From Sphingobium yanoikuyae (lineage in GTDB: Bacteria > Pseudomonadota > Alphaproteobacteria > Sphingomonadales > Sphingomonadaceae): a stretch of 64,000 nt of DNA. The notes under the pieces are model-generated. The model saw only the letters and a program-made list of their open reading frames with translations, did not search any database and was not told where the DNA came from. Position 1 is the stretch's first letter. Each line of letters begins with the position of its first letter. Position numbers and translations under genes: made by a program. The DNA lies in the NCBI RefSeq assembly GCF_034424525.1, contig NZ_CP139979.1, forward strand, positions 3,559,001-3,623,000. The letters are read 5' to 3'. Positions 9,780 through 18,156 of this stretch are shown one piece after another.

Positions 9780-9896
9780 ATTGGCTATGGCCCTGGATCG
9801 TGACGCAGCCTAAACGGACCGTCGCCCTGTTCAGCAAGCTGTGTTAGGGCGGATCGATCGGCGGCTCGGCACTGCAGGCCGCCAGCAATAAAGGGC

Positions 9897-11921
9897 ATGA
9901 TGGTGACAGCGGCTGGCGAGCTTCGGTTTCGCTTTCGATTGCTCGGCGATTTCCGCCTGATCGACGAGGCGGACGGACGCGACCATAGCCCGCGCAGCCG
10001 CAAGGCCTGTGCCCTGCTCGCCCATCTTGCGCTGGAGCCCGACCGCCGCGCCAGCCGCGACCGGCTGGTCGGCCTGTTGTGGAGCGACCGGGGCGAGGTG
10101 CAGGCGCGCGCCAGCCTGCGCCAGGCGCTGACCGACCTGCGTGCGCATCCGGCCGCCCCGCTCATCCATATCGAACGGCGCGACCTGCATCTGGCGGAGG
10201 GCGGCTTTTCCAGCGACCTGGGCGAGATACTGGCCTGCGCCGCCGCCAACGACCTGGCCGGACTGGCCCGTATTCTGGATGGCGCGGGCAGCGCGATACT
10301 GGACGGGCTGGAGGGGCTGGACCGCAGCTTCGACGACTGGCTGATGATCGAACGGCAACGCTGGCGCGAGCGCATCGTCCAGGATGTGCTGCACGCCGTC
10401 GAGCGCAATGGCCAAAACGATCTGCTCGACCTGCGCCGGGCAATTCTGACCCAGTTGCAGCGGCTCGACACCGGCGATGAACGGATCGCCCGGCTCGGCA
10501 TGGCGCTCGACCAGAAGGCCGGCGACCATGTCGGGCTCCACCGCCGCTACCGCCAGTTGGAGACCGGGTTGCAACGCGATCTGGATGCCCGCGTGTCGCC
10601 CGACACCGAAAGGCTGCTGCGCGAACTGACGACGGTCGGATCGGTCATCGCTCCCGCCCCGCGCGCGGCCGCCGTGCCCGCTATCGCCACCATCCCGCAG
10701 GCCAATGTCGAGCCGCCGATCCTGGTGATCGCGCCGTTCAGCCTGATCGGCGATGGCGGCCCGGATGGCGCCCTGCTCACCAGCATCTGCCATGACGATC
10801 TTCAGACCGCCCTGGGCGGCATGCGCGACCTGCGCATCCTGTCGGTCGACGCGCCATCGGCCGAGCGGATGAAGGCAGCCGCCCCCGCCTCGATCGCCAG
10901 CTATGCGCTGGACGGGTCGGTCCGCGCCGACGGCGATGGCTGGCGCATCAATCTGCGCATGACCCGGATCGACAGCGGCTTCCTGGTCTGGACGCGCCAG
11001 TTGACCGTGCGCCAGGGCGAATTGCTCGCCGCGATCGACGATCTGGTCGCCCGGATTGCCGGTGCCATCCTGCCGGTGGTCGAACGCGATGTCGGCAAGC
11101 TGATGGAAGGACGCGTGCCCAGCGGGTCGGACGCCTATCCGCTCTATTTCACCGCCCGTGCCAAGATATTGGCCGCCGCCAGCCTGGCCGAGGTGCAGGA
11201 AGGCGCCGACCTGCTGGAACGCGCGATCCTGCTGGAGCCGCGCCTGACCAACGCCTATCTGCAACTGGCGCGCCTCTACAACACCGACTTCATGCAGTTG
11301 ATGGCGGGCCATGATGCCGCACCGCTGCGCGCCCGCGCCTTCGATCTCTGCACCCGCGCGGTCGCGCTGGAACCCACCCATGGCGGCGTGCAGTCGCGCC
11401 TCGCCTGGTGCTATTTGCGGCGCGGCGACATGAAGCAGGCGATGCAGGGCTTCATGACCGCACTCGACCTGACGCCCTTTCACGCTGACGGCATCAACGA
11501 GATCGGCTTCGGCCTCGTCCATCTGGGCGAGATGAAGGAGGCGCAGCGCCTGATCGCCCGCGCCTTCGAGCTGAATCCCTTCCCGTCGGACGAATATTTT
11601 TCCGATCTCGCGGTGCTTTACGCCCTGTCGGGCGAGCATGAGGCGGCGGAAACCCAGTTCGAGATCGGCCGCAACCGATCGATCCATTATCTGGCGGTGC
11701 GGGGCGCCAATCTGGGCATGCTGGGCGGCGCAAAGCGCGCCGCGCCGGTGATCGACGAACTGCGCCAGCGTTTCGCCAGCCTGTGGCAGGGCGACACCCC
11801 GGCCCGAGACACCGATCTGGTCGACACCATGATCCAGTTCCTGCCGCTGCAGGGTCCGGCCGAACGCAGCCTGTTCCTGACCGGACTGGAACAGGCCGGA
11901 TTGCGCATCACGCCGCGCTGA
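9897..11921 (+). CDS. BTAD/SARP-like transcriptional activator with TolB-like and TPR regions
   Basis: The 674-residue protein starts with an OmpR-type winged helix (LLGDFRLID through QARASLRQALTDLRAH, residues about 10-80). A bacterial transcriptional activation (BTAD) helical domain follows to about residue 240. A central segment (ILVIAPFSLIGDG, about 275-390) looks like the TolB/FlgO-like fold found in some adenylate cyclase-type regulators, and the C-terminal third has TPR-like helices. There is no signal peptide, so it should be a cytoplasmic DNA-binding activator. Its end overlaps the end of the convergent tfuA-like gene by 14 bp (11908-11921). SARP/BTAD regulators often control specialised-metabolite clusters, but which neighbour it controls is unknown. 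Confidence 0.75.
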   Translation: MMVTAAGELRFRFRLLGDFRLIDEADGRDHSPRSRKACALLAHLALEPDRRASRDRLVGLLWSDRGEVQARASLRQALTDLRAHPAAPLIHIERRDLHLAEGGFSSDLGEILACAAANDLAGLARILDGAGSAILDGLEGLDRSFDDWLMIERQRWRERIVQDVLHAVERNGQNDLLDLRRAILTQLQRLDTGDERIARLGMALDQKAGDHVGLHRRYRQLETGLQRDLDARVSPDTERLLRELTTVGSVIAPAPRAAAVPAIATIPQANVEPPILVIAPFSLIGDGGPDGALLTSICHDDLQTALGGMRDLRILSVDAPSAERMKAAAPASIASYALDGSVRADGDGWRINLRMTRIDSGFLVWTRQLTVRQGELLAAIDDLVARIAGAILPVVERDVGKLMEGRVPSGSDAYPLYFTARAKILAAASLAEVQEGADLLERAILLEPRLTNAYLQLARLYNTDFMQLMAGHDAAPLRARAFDLCTRAVALEPTHGGVQSRLAWCYLRRGDMKQAMQGFMTALDLTPFHADGINEIGFGLVHLGEMKEAQRLIARAFELNPFPSDEYFSDLAVLYALSGEHEAAETQFEIGRNRSIHYLAVRGANLGMLGGAKRAAPVIDELRQRFASLWQGDTPARDTDLVDTMIQFLPLQGPAERSLFLTGLEQAGLRITPR

Positions 11922-12600
11922 TTTCCGCGCGCAGGCTGCGCAGGAAGAAGCTTTGCGGCGGCGGCGCGACACGCGGCGCGGCCACCGGCCCCGCTATCGT
12001 CCGCAGCAACAGCTCCGCATCCTTGCGCTTGAGGCTAAGCCCCTGATCGATCGGTGGCAGGTCGCGCCCGGTCGCCTGCCGGAAGGCGTCGCCGATCAGC
12101 GCCCAGCTGCGATCGCGGAAATTCATCCGCCGCGCCAGCCGCAGCAACAGCGCGCGGTCGCCGGCCGCCATCTCCACCTGCGCAATCGCATGTTCGGCAT
12201 CGACCAGCGCCAGCGTCATCGCGCGATGTCCCAATGCTGCCGGCGCATGGCTGACCATCACCGCATCGTCCCGCTCGATCTGCCCCGTCCCGTAAGCCTG
12301 CGCGATCGCGCCGATGCCCACCATGCCGAACGGCGCCAGTTCCGCCGCACGCAATGCGCCCAGGCTGGCCGCGCCATAGACGGCGATCCCCTCGGCCATC
12401 ACCTGGATGATTTCCTTGTGCCAGACCGATGGCGTTGTTTCGAACAGTCCGTCGATCAGGCCGATCGCGGCCGGTCGTTCGATCGCCGCGCGCAGCATGT
12501 CGCCGCGCCGCGCCGGTCCGCGCAACGCGACGCCATCGGGCAAGGCCATCGCGGAACCGCCCAGACTCGGCCCGGCAAAGACGATCGCATGCAGGCTCAC
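11908..12600 (-). CDS. tfuA: TfuA-like protein, partner of YcaO
   Basis: This 230-residue cytoplasmic protein carries the TfuA core: GLIDGLF (47-53), VWHKEI (59-64) and GAASLGALRAAEL (76-88), followed by FGMVGIG. TfuA proteins assist YcaO enzymes. In methanogens the pair thioamidates a glycine of methyl-coenzyme M reductase, and TfuA-type YcaO pairs occur in thioamitide and trifolitoxin-type peptide pathways. The ATG overlaps the stop of the upstream ycaO-like gene by four bases (ATGA), so the two are translationally coupled. Its 3' end overlaps the convergent regulator gene. Family assignment is confident; the substrate is unknown. Confidence 0.88.
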   Translation of the reverse strand: MSLHAIVFAGPSLGGSAMALPDGVALRGPARRGDMLRAAIERPAAIGLIDGLFETTPSVWHKEIIQVMAEGIAVYGAASLGALRAAELAPFGMVGIGAIAQAYGTGQIERDDAVMVSHAPAALGHRAMTLALVDAEHAIAQVEMAAGDRALLLRLARRMNFRDRSWALIGDAFRQATGRDLPPIDQGLSLKRKDAELLLRTIAGPVAAPRVAPPPQSFFLRSLRAEISAA

Positions 12601-13775
12601 GCCGGCTCCATCGCCGCCTGCATCGCGCCCGTGCGCGATGGCCGATCATGATCGCCAAAGGCCGGCACCAACAGCTTCACCACATCGATGCCGAGGTCGA
12701 GCCGGGTCAGGTCATGACAGGCGACCGGCCCTGCCCCCGCCCTCGCACAGCGATCGAGCAGCCAGGCCAGATCATCCTCCGCCCCGTCATGCGCCACGGA
12801 GGGCACCGCCGACCAGGGCCGGGTGGCCGGCGCGAAATCGAGCATCGCCAGCAGGAAGCCCTGCCGCTGTTGCCCGGCATCGCGATAGCGCGCCGGATCG
12901 ATATCGTCGCGCGCCCCGGCGATCAGCGCGGCACGGGTCTGCGCCGCCTCGCAAATGGCGCGGGCGAGTGCGACGCCGGCATCGGGATGGCATCCCGCCC
13001 CCATTGCCGGCGGCAATTGCACGCTGCGGGCGGCGCCGCGTTCCGTGATGGCGCAGCCGATCACCGCTGCGCCGATCGGACCGGTCATGTCCCACAAGGA
13101 TAGCGACAGGCCCGCGCGCCGCACCCGTGCGATCAGGCTGCGGCCCAGCCGATCGGTCACGCTATCCGGGTCGATCGCGCTTGCCCGGCGCGCGCGCAAC
13201 CCCTGTTCCAGCCAGCGGGCATGATCCTCGCGCTCGATCAGTTCGCACAGCGCCGAACAGCGCGCCTCGGCCGGGGTGTTGCCGGATGCCAGCCCATTGC
13301 TGTTGGGCCACAGATCGGGTTCGGCGGGCACGGTGAAATCCATCGTCACCAGCCCATGGGGTATCCGCATGGGTCGGCCGCTCAGCAGGTCGATCGCCTC
13401 GACCCAGCCGCGCGGTCGGGCCGGATCGAAGGATGCGCCCTGCTGGTCGGCCCGCGCCATCTGGCTCCAGAGCCGGGCTTCGCCGGCCTCCGCAATGCCA
13501 TGGCTGCTGGCGGAACAGGTTTCGGCATGATGCAGTTCGATCGCTTCCATCAGCGCGGAGACACGCGCGGCATCGGGCGTGGCGCCCTTGCCCTGCGACA
13601 CGGACAGCGAAAGTGACAGGGGACGCACCGCCTGGAACACGGGAATGCCGATGCGATCCAGACCGGTCACATCGGCAAGCCGCGTGACACCCAGCGCACG
13701 GGCCACAGGCGCGATCCGTGCGAGGGTGTCGGCAGGACGGCGGGAGCGATGCGCCCCGCGCCGGAACATCTTCAT
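12597..13775 (-). CDS. ycaO: YcaO-family cyclodehydratase/thioamidating enzyme
   Basis: The 392-residue protein shows the YcaO ATP-site signatures: SQGKG (60-64) with EAIE (77-80), and SNGLASGNT (159-167) leading into CELIERED (177-184). YcaO enzymes use ATP to activate a peptide backbone amide, giving azolines with Cys/Ser/Thr or thioamides with a sulfur donor. The proline-rich C-terminal tail of azoline-forming YcaOs is absent; the protein ends RTGAMQAAMEPA. This and the coupled TfuA gene favour thioamidation, but that is inference. It starts 14 bp after a small unknown gene that is the best substrate candidate. No separate ocin-ThiF or E1-like partner is visible. Confidence 0.9.
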   Translation of the reverse strand: MKMFRRGAHRSRRPADTLARIAPVARALGVTRLADVTGLDRIGIPVFQAVRPLSLSLSVSQGKGATPDAARVSALMEAIELHHAETCSASSHGIAEAGEARLWSQMARADQQGASFDPARPRGWVEAIDLLSGRPMRIPHGLVTMDFTVPAEPDLWPNSNGLASGNTPAEARCSALCELIEREDHARWLEQGLRARRASAIDPDSVTDRLGRSLIARVRRAGLSLSLWDMTGPIGAAVIGCAITERGAARSVQLPPAMGAGCHPDAGVALARAICEAAQTRAALIAGARDDIDPARYRDAGQQRQGFLLAMLDFAPATRPWSAVPSVAHDGAEDDLAWLLDRCARAGAGPVACHDLTRLDLGIDVVKLLVPAFGDHDRPSRTGAMQAAMEPA

Positions 13776-13789
13776 GGGCGCGATCGGCC

Positions 13790-14059
13790 TCAGGCGAAGT
13801 CGGCCTTGCCGGACCCGATCTCGGCAAAATAGGCGCGGGTGGCGCGCTGCTGCCCCGGCAGGGCGACCGCGTCCAGAACCGGGCCATCGGTGAACAGGCC
13901 GGCCACGCCGGCGATCGCCGCCTTGGCATCATCGCTGTCATCATCGGCGGCCAGATAATGGACCTGCTCGACAAAGGCATAGCCAACGACCTTGGCCGGG
14001 TCGGCCGGGTCGGTCAGCTTGATGACATAATTGGCGTCGGTGTCGTAGGATTCAGCCAT
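13790..14059 (-). CDS. small acidic protein, candidate YcaO-TfuA substrate or precursor
   Basis: An unrecognised 89-residue protein just upstream of ycaO. It is acidic, with a DDDSDD cluster at residues 40-44, has no cysteine, and ends with YFAEIGSGKADFA. The start at 14059 (MAESYDTD) is preferred: GGGGG lies five bases before it, and the 114 bp upstream in frame use codons rare in the neighbours (ATA, CCA, TCA, CGA, GTA). A longer reading from 14173 would add a hydrophobic N-terminal anchor and overlap the preceding stop by eight bases, so a membrane form cannot be excluded. Position and size suit a ribosomal peptide precursor or modified protein, but no leader motif or Cys/Ser/Thr-rich core is seen. 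Confidence 0.6.
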   Translation of the reverse strand: MAESYDTDANYVIKLTDPADPAKVVGYAFVEQVHYLAADDDSDDAKAAIAGVAGLFTDGPVLDAVALPGQQRATRAYFAEIGSGKADFA

Positions 14060-14165
14060 ATATACCCCCACAGTTCGTGATGGATCCAAAGTAGGTTGCG
14101 GGACCGTAATGACAAGCAGGGCGAGGACAATAAGGGAAAACCCTATCAACGTCGCACGGAGCATA

Positions 14166-14480
14166 TCAGACATAAGCGAAGGGCTCGACTGAGCGCTTCA
14201 CATACATGGCCTTGCCGTTTGGGCTGACCGACACGCCCCAATAGCATGCCTCCCCCATCCCCGGTTCGATCGAGATGCGCACATCCTTGCTCGGCAATTC
14301 CACCTGCACCGGATCATTGCCGGCCGGCAGGCTCAGCTCCAGCGTGTGGGCGACGCCGATCTTGGCGCGGGTCTTCACATGGTCGAGCCAATGCACCAGC
14401 CGATCGCCGATCGAGATACGGACGCTGTCATCCTTGAATCCCTGTTCAAGTGCGATGGTGATTTTGCGAAATTCCGACAT
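14166..14480 (-). CDS. small unknown protein of the YcaO-TfuA locus
   Basis: A 104-residue protein that I do not recognise. It has no signal peptide or membrane segment and alternates beta-strand-like stretches (KITIAL, SVRISIG, HTLELSLPAG, VQVELP, DVRISIEPG), suggesting a compact beta sandwich. There is one cysteine (Cys79, in GEACYWG). AAAGGGGA lies eight bases before the ATG, a good ribosome site. It lies between the protease gene and the 89-residue gene in the same direction, so it is probably in the same transcript. It could be a second substrate, an immunity or carrier protein, or a structural partner of the protease. Confidence 0.65.
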   Translation of the reverse strand: MSEFRKITIALEQGFKDDSVRISIGDRLVHWLDHVKTRAKIGVAHTLELSLPAGNDPVQVELPSKDVRISIEPGMGEACYWGVSVSPNGKAMYVKRSVEPFAYV

Positions 14481-14541
14481 TGTTGGTCCCCTTTCGGAAT
14501 GATGGGGCGCACCGCCATGACAGGCGATACGCCTGCATGGA

Positions 14542-16731
14542 TCAGATACTGAGGCCGTTCGCCTTGAGGGCCAGCATGCGCTGCATGTCCTGGCCGAGGT
14601 TGAAGCCACCGATGACATCGCCCGCGCGCACCGCGTCGAAGCCCAGCCCCGTCTGGCGCAGCGCCGGGGCAACCCCGCCATCCAGCGCGCGGGCAAGCTT
14701 GCCCGCCTCGCGCAGGAACCGGGCATGGCCGACGGCATTGACGGCGGCATCGGCGCTGCCCTCGGTCGCGATCGCCAGCAGGTGGCGTGCTTCCTTGAGA
14801 TCGGCGTCATAGACCTCGATGCGGCGGGCGGCCGCAGCAGGGGTTTCGCCGGGCCGTGCCCGCTCATCCACCTGCAGCAGCTTATATTCGTCGGCCAGCG
14901 GACCGGCGAGCGCGATCGCCGCCTGGCGTGCGAGCGGATGCTGGCGCATCCGCGTGGCCGCCCGCAGCGCATCGACCGCCGACCCAACCCCGCGCGTACC
15001 GTTGACGGCCAGCACCTGGCCGACTTCCGGGGTGAAGATATCCTGCGCCAGCCGCTCTTCCTCGCGGTTTTCGGGCGGCTCCACCTTCACCTCCAGCGGG
15101 TTGGAGATGACGGCCCGGCCGTCGACGACCAGCATCGCCTGGATGGTGTAACGGCCCGGTTCGGCCATGTCCCAGCCATTGCGGCCGGCGCCGACCAGCA
15201 CGCTGTCATAGAGCGCCTCACCCTGACCCAGGATGATTTCCAGGCTCTCGCCGCAATGGCGCGAATAGGGCGACCATTGGCGCGCGGGCCGGCCATCCTT
15301 GCTGATGATCAGGGTCAGGCCCGCCCGTTCCGACAGGCGCGCCGCCGATGCCAGCTTGGGCCGGCCACTGCGGTTGACCAGTGCCATCTCGACCACCGGC
15401 GGCAACAGATAGGGCAGGCGATTGTCGCGGGCGTTGACCGACAGGGTCAGGCCGAACTCCTCATTGGGGTCCAACGCCACCTGCGAGAAGCCATGCTGGT
15501 CGAACCAGTCGGCATTGCCCATCTGCACGAAGCGTTCGGGGCCATGGCGCATGAACAGCAGTTCGGGATCGGAAAAGCGGAAGTCGAAATCGGCAAAGAA
15601 GGCCGCCTGGCCGCCCGCCACCGCATAGGGATAGTTCATGAAGCTGCGCGCTTCGGGATCGTCGGCCAGCGGAATCCAGGGCGTGCCCAGCGACTTCTGC
15701 CAGCTATGCGCCAGGTTGAAGGCGTGGCCGACCTCATGCGCGGCGGTCCAGAAGCGCATCCGCCGCACCCAGGCGTCGGGATCGGCATCGCCCGCCGGCG
15801 GATGAGCGATGAAAGCATCGGTGAAGATCGCCGTCCCCTGGCGATGGTTCGACCCGATATCATCGAACATGATGCCGCCCAGGCTGCTGCCCTGCACATG
15901 GAGCGAAGCGAACAGCACCCACAGCGACCATTGCGGCTTGTCGGCAAAGCGCGACCAGTAGATCTGCATCGCATCATGCATTTCCTGGTCGGTCCAGCGC
16001 TGGTCGGCGCCGGCCGCACCGAGCGGGATGGCGCCATTGCCGGGCACATCGCTGACGTTGAATCCCGCCCGCCGATAGACGGTGTCGAGGCTCAGCGTCT
16101 CGCTGGCCATGGTCGCGGGATGATTGGGATGATCGTGCGTGCCGATCTCCGTCACGCGGGTCGCACCGGCCACCGTGTCATATTCGAACTCGGCCGGACG
16201 GAAGCTTGCAGAGCTGAACTGATAGGTGCGCACGAAGCTCGCTGCGCCGCCGCCGCTGAAGGTCGCCTCCACCTTGCGCTGGGCGGCCAGCAGGCTCTTC
16301 GTCACCTTGAGGCTGATCTGGGTATGGGGGATGGCGCCGACCTGGCCATCCTTGAACCAGATCTGGCCGCTATAATGATTGGCCCCGGTCCGGGTCAGCG
16401 CCGCAACCCAGCTGACCAACGGCCCCAGCGGGCCGGCGCGCGTGCCGCTGACCGTCATCTGCGGATAGCGGCCATCGACGTCCAGCCGCAATTCCTCGCG
16501 CGTGTAGAGCGTCAGCGCATTGATATCGTCGTCGAAGCGATCGACCGCACCGGGCAGCGCGCGCGGCATCGGGAAGCGCGGCGAGCGCACGAAATTGTAG
16601 CGGCCGCTGGCCTGCACCAGCAGCGGCAGGTGCCGCACCGGCCGCAGCTTGGGGTCGATGTCGAAACCGGCCATGTCGGTATCGAGCGCGCTGTCGCCGT
16701 CAAAATCGGCGGGATCGAAATCGGCAGTCAT
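14542..16731 (-). CDS. large zinc metalloprotease, metzincin type
   Basis: A 729-residue protein with an extended zinc motif HEVGHAFNLAH (His332, Glu333, His336, His342) and a methionine turn (FMNYPY, Met365) 23 residues later, which defines a metzincin. An acidic N-terminal segment (DFDPADFDGDSALDTD) precedes a beta-rich region. The catalytic part spans about 260-420, then there is a beta domain and a helical C-terminal part from about 590. No signal peptide is visible. The start at 16731 was preferred because AGGAGG is five bases before it; another in-frame ATG lies immediately upstream. Within a YcaO-TfuA transcript it could mature or release a modified product. The family is not one I can name further. 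Confidence 0.8.
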   Translation of the reverse strand: MTADFDPADFDGDSALDTDMAGFDIDPKLRPVRHLPLLVQASGRYNFVRSPRFPMPRALPGAVDRFDDDINALTLYTREELRLDVDGRYPQMTVSGTRAGPLGPLVSWVAALTRTGANHYSGQIWFKDGQVGAIPHTQISLKVTKSLLAAQRKVEATFSGGGAASFVRTYQFSSASFRPAEFEYDTVAGATRVTEIGTHDHPNHPATMASETLSLDTVYRRAGFNVSDVPGNGAIPLGAAGADQRWTDQEMHDAMQIYWSRFADKPQWSLWVLFASLHVQGSSLGGIMFDDIGSNHRQGTAIFTDAFIAHPPAGDADPDAWVRRMRFWTAAHEVGHAFNLAHSWQKSLGTPWIPLADDPEARSFMNYPYAVAGGQAAFFADFDFRFSDPELLFMRHGPERFVQMGNADWFDQHGFSQVALDPNEEFGLTLSVNARDNRLPYLLPPVVEMALVNRSGRPKLASAARLSERAGLTLIISKDGRPARQWSPYSRHCGESLEIILGQGEALYDSVLVGAGRNGWDMAEPGRYTIQAMLVVDGRAVISNPLEVKVEPPENREEERLAQDIFTPEVGQVLAVNGTRGVGSAVDALRAATRMRQHPLARQAAIALAGPLADEYKLLQVDERARPGETPAAAARRIEVYDADLKEARHLLAIATEGSADAAVNAVGHARFLREAGKLARALDGGVAPALRQTGLGFDAVRAGDVIGGFNLGQDMQRMLALKANGLSI

Positions 16732-16830
16732 CATTCCCTCCTGTCGGCGCGCGTCGGATGCCCGCGCTCGCAGGATCGGGAATGGCATGGCCAGTGTGAG
16801 GCCAGGCGTCGGTCGAACGTGAAAAAAGCG

Positions 16831-18156
16831 TCAATCCGACCGGAAAATCGCTTTCCGTAGCGTCAATATCAGGAAAATCGCACCACATCCCGCCGCAATC
16901 CCGGCATGCAGCAGCCAGAAGGCGGTGGCCGGCATGCCGGCGTAGAAGCCTCCCACCCAGCCGACCAGGATATTGCCCAGGAAGAAGACGAGATAATAAA
17001 GGCCGATCGCCAGCCCGGCCTGGCGCGGCGGCGCGGCGCGGGTGAACAGCGCCAGGCTGACCGGCAATATATGGGCAAAACCGATGCCATTCAGCAGATG
17101 GAAGGCGATCGCCCAGCCCAGCCCCGTCCTGCCGTCCGCCCCCGCCAGCGCCGATCCCAGTGCCAGGCAGAGCATGCCCCCGGTCGCAAAGAGCGACCCA
17201 ATCGTCAGCTTGGCAAGATCGCCGGGCTCGGGCCGATGGCGCGCATAGCGGCGATAGACGAAAGGCAGGCCGGCAAGGATCGTCAGGCCCAGCCCCGCAT
17301 CGAGGGTGATGAGCCAGCTCGTCGGCACGCGCAGCCCGCCCAACGTCAGTTCCAGATGCGCGTCGCCCCAGATCAGATAGGCGTTGAATATCTGATTGTT
17401 GGGTAGCAGCGCCACCGCCAGCAGCGGGATCAGCAGGATGATGCCCAGCAGGCCGCGCAAATCCTGCCCGGTCATGCGCATGCGCCCCTCCGATCGTGGT
17501 CCGCGCTCATCAACCGGCAGATGCCTGCGTCCGGCAAGGTAGATGATCGTGGCAATCGCCATGCCGACGCCGGCGACGGCAAAGCCGACATGCCAGCCGC
17601 GCGTTTCCGCCAGCGTGCCGATCACCAGCGGCGCGGCGATCAGGCCGATATTGATGCCCAGATAATAAAGCTGGAACGCGCCGTCGCGACGCGGATCGTC
17701 ACGACCATAGAGCGCGCCGATCTGGCTGGCGAGATTGCCCTTGAACAGGCCACTGCCCAGCACCAGCAAGGCCAGCGCCGGCAGGAAGGCGACCTCGACC
17801 GCCATCAGAAAATGCCCCGCCATCATCGTCAATGCGCCCAGCAGCACCGTGCGATGCCGGCCCAGCAACCGGTCCGCGACCAGCCCACCCAGAATCGGCG
17901 TCACATAGACGCTAGCGAAATAGGTGCCGACAATGGCGGAGGCGAGCGGCTGGCCGTCCAGCCCGCCATAAAGCTGGCGAAAGGCATCGAAGAAGAGCAG
18001 GCCGTCGGCCTGTCCCGGCTGCAGCAGATGCTTGACCAGATAGAGGGCCAACAGCGACTGCATGCCATAATAGGAGAAACGCTCCCAGGCTTCGGTGAAC
18101 AGCAGATAGGCCAGGCCCCGCGGATGGCCCAGGAAAGCGCGATCGCCCTGGTTCAT
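16831..18156 (-). CDS. POT-family proton-coupled oligopeptide transporter
   Basis: The 441-residue inner-membrane protein has about 12 to 14 hydrophobic segments and the POT signature [11 protein letters not shown] near residues 23-33, where ExxER is used for proton coupling. It continues with [17 protein letters not shown] in the loop after early helices. POT carriers bring di- and tripeptides (and some amino-acid-like drugs) into the cytoplasm with protons. Its ATG overlaps the stop of the upstream amidohydrolase by four bases, so the two are coupled. The protease gene follows about 100 bp downstream. It could feed peptides to catabolism or move a product of the YcaO locus; POT carriers normally import. 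Confidence 0.88.
   Translation of the reverse strand: MNQGDRAFLGHPRGLAYLLFTEAWERFSYYGMQSLLALYLVKHLLQPGQADGLLFFDAFRQLYGGLDGQPLASAIVGTYFASVYVTPILGGLVADRLLGRHRTVLLGALTMMAGHFLMAVEVAFLPALALLVLGSGLFKGNLASQIGALYGRDDPRRDGAFQLYYLGINIGLIAAPLVIGTLAETRGWHVGFAVAGVGMAIATIIYLAGRRHLPVDERGPRSEGRMRMTGQDLRGLLGIILLIPLLAVALLPNNQIFNAYLIWGDAHLELTLGGLRVPTSWLITLDAGLGLTILAGLPFVYRRYARHRPEPGDLAKLTIGSLFATGGMLCLALGSALAGADGRTGLGWAIAFHLLNGIGFAHILPVSLALFTRAAPPRQAGLAIGLYYLVFFLGNILVGWVGGFYAGMPATAFWLLHAGIAAGCGAIFLILTLRKAIFRSD

Noticed and set aside
12407..13103. Plus-strand open frames opposite YcaO
   Set aside because: Pro/Arg/His-rich antisense translations without start signals; YcaO motifs on the minus strand are unambiguous.
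14060..14173. N-terminal extension of the 89-residue protein with a hydrophobic anchor
   Set aside because: The codons (ATA, CCA, TCA, CGA, GTA) and lower GC look non-coding and a good ribosome site precedes the internal start. It is kept only as an alternative.
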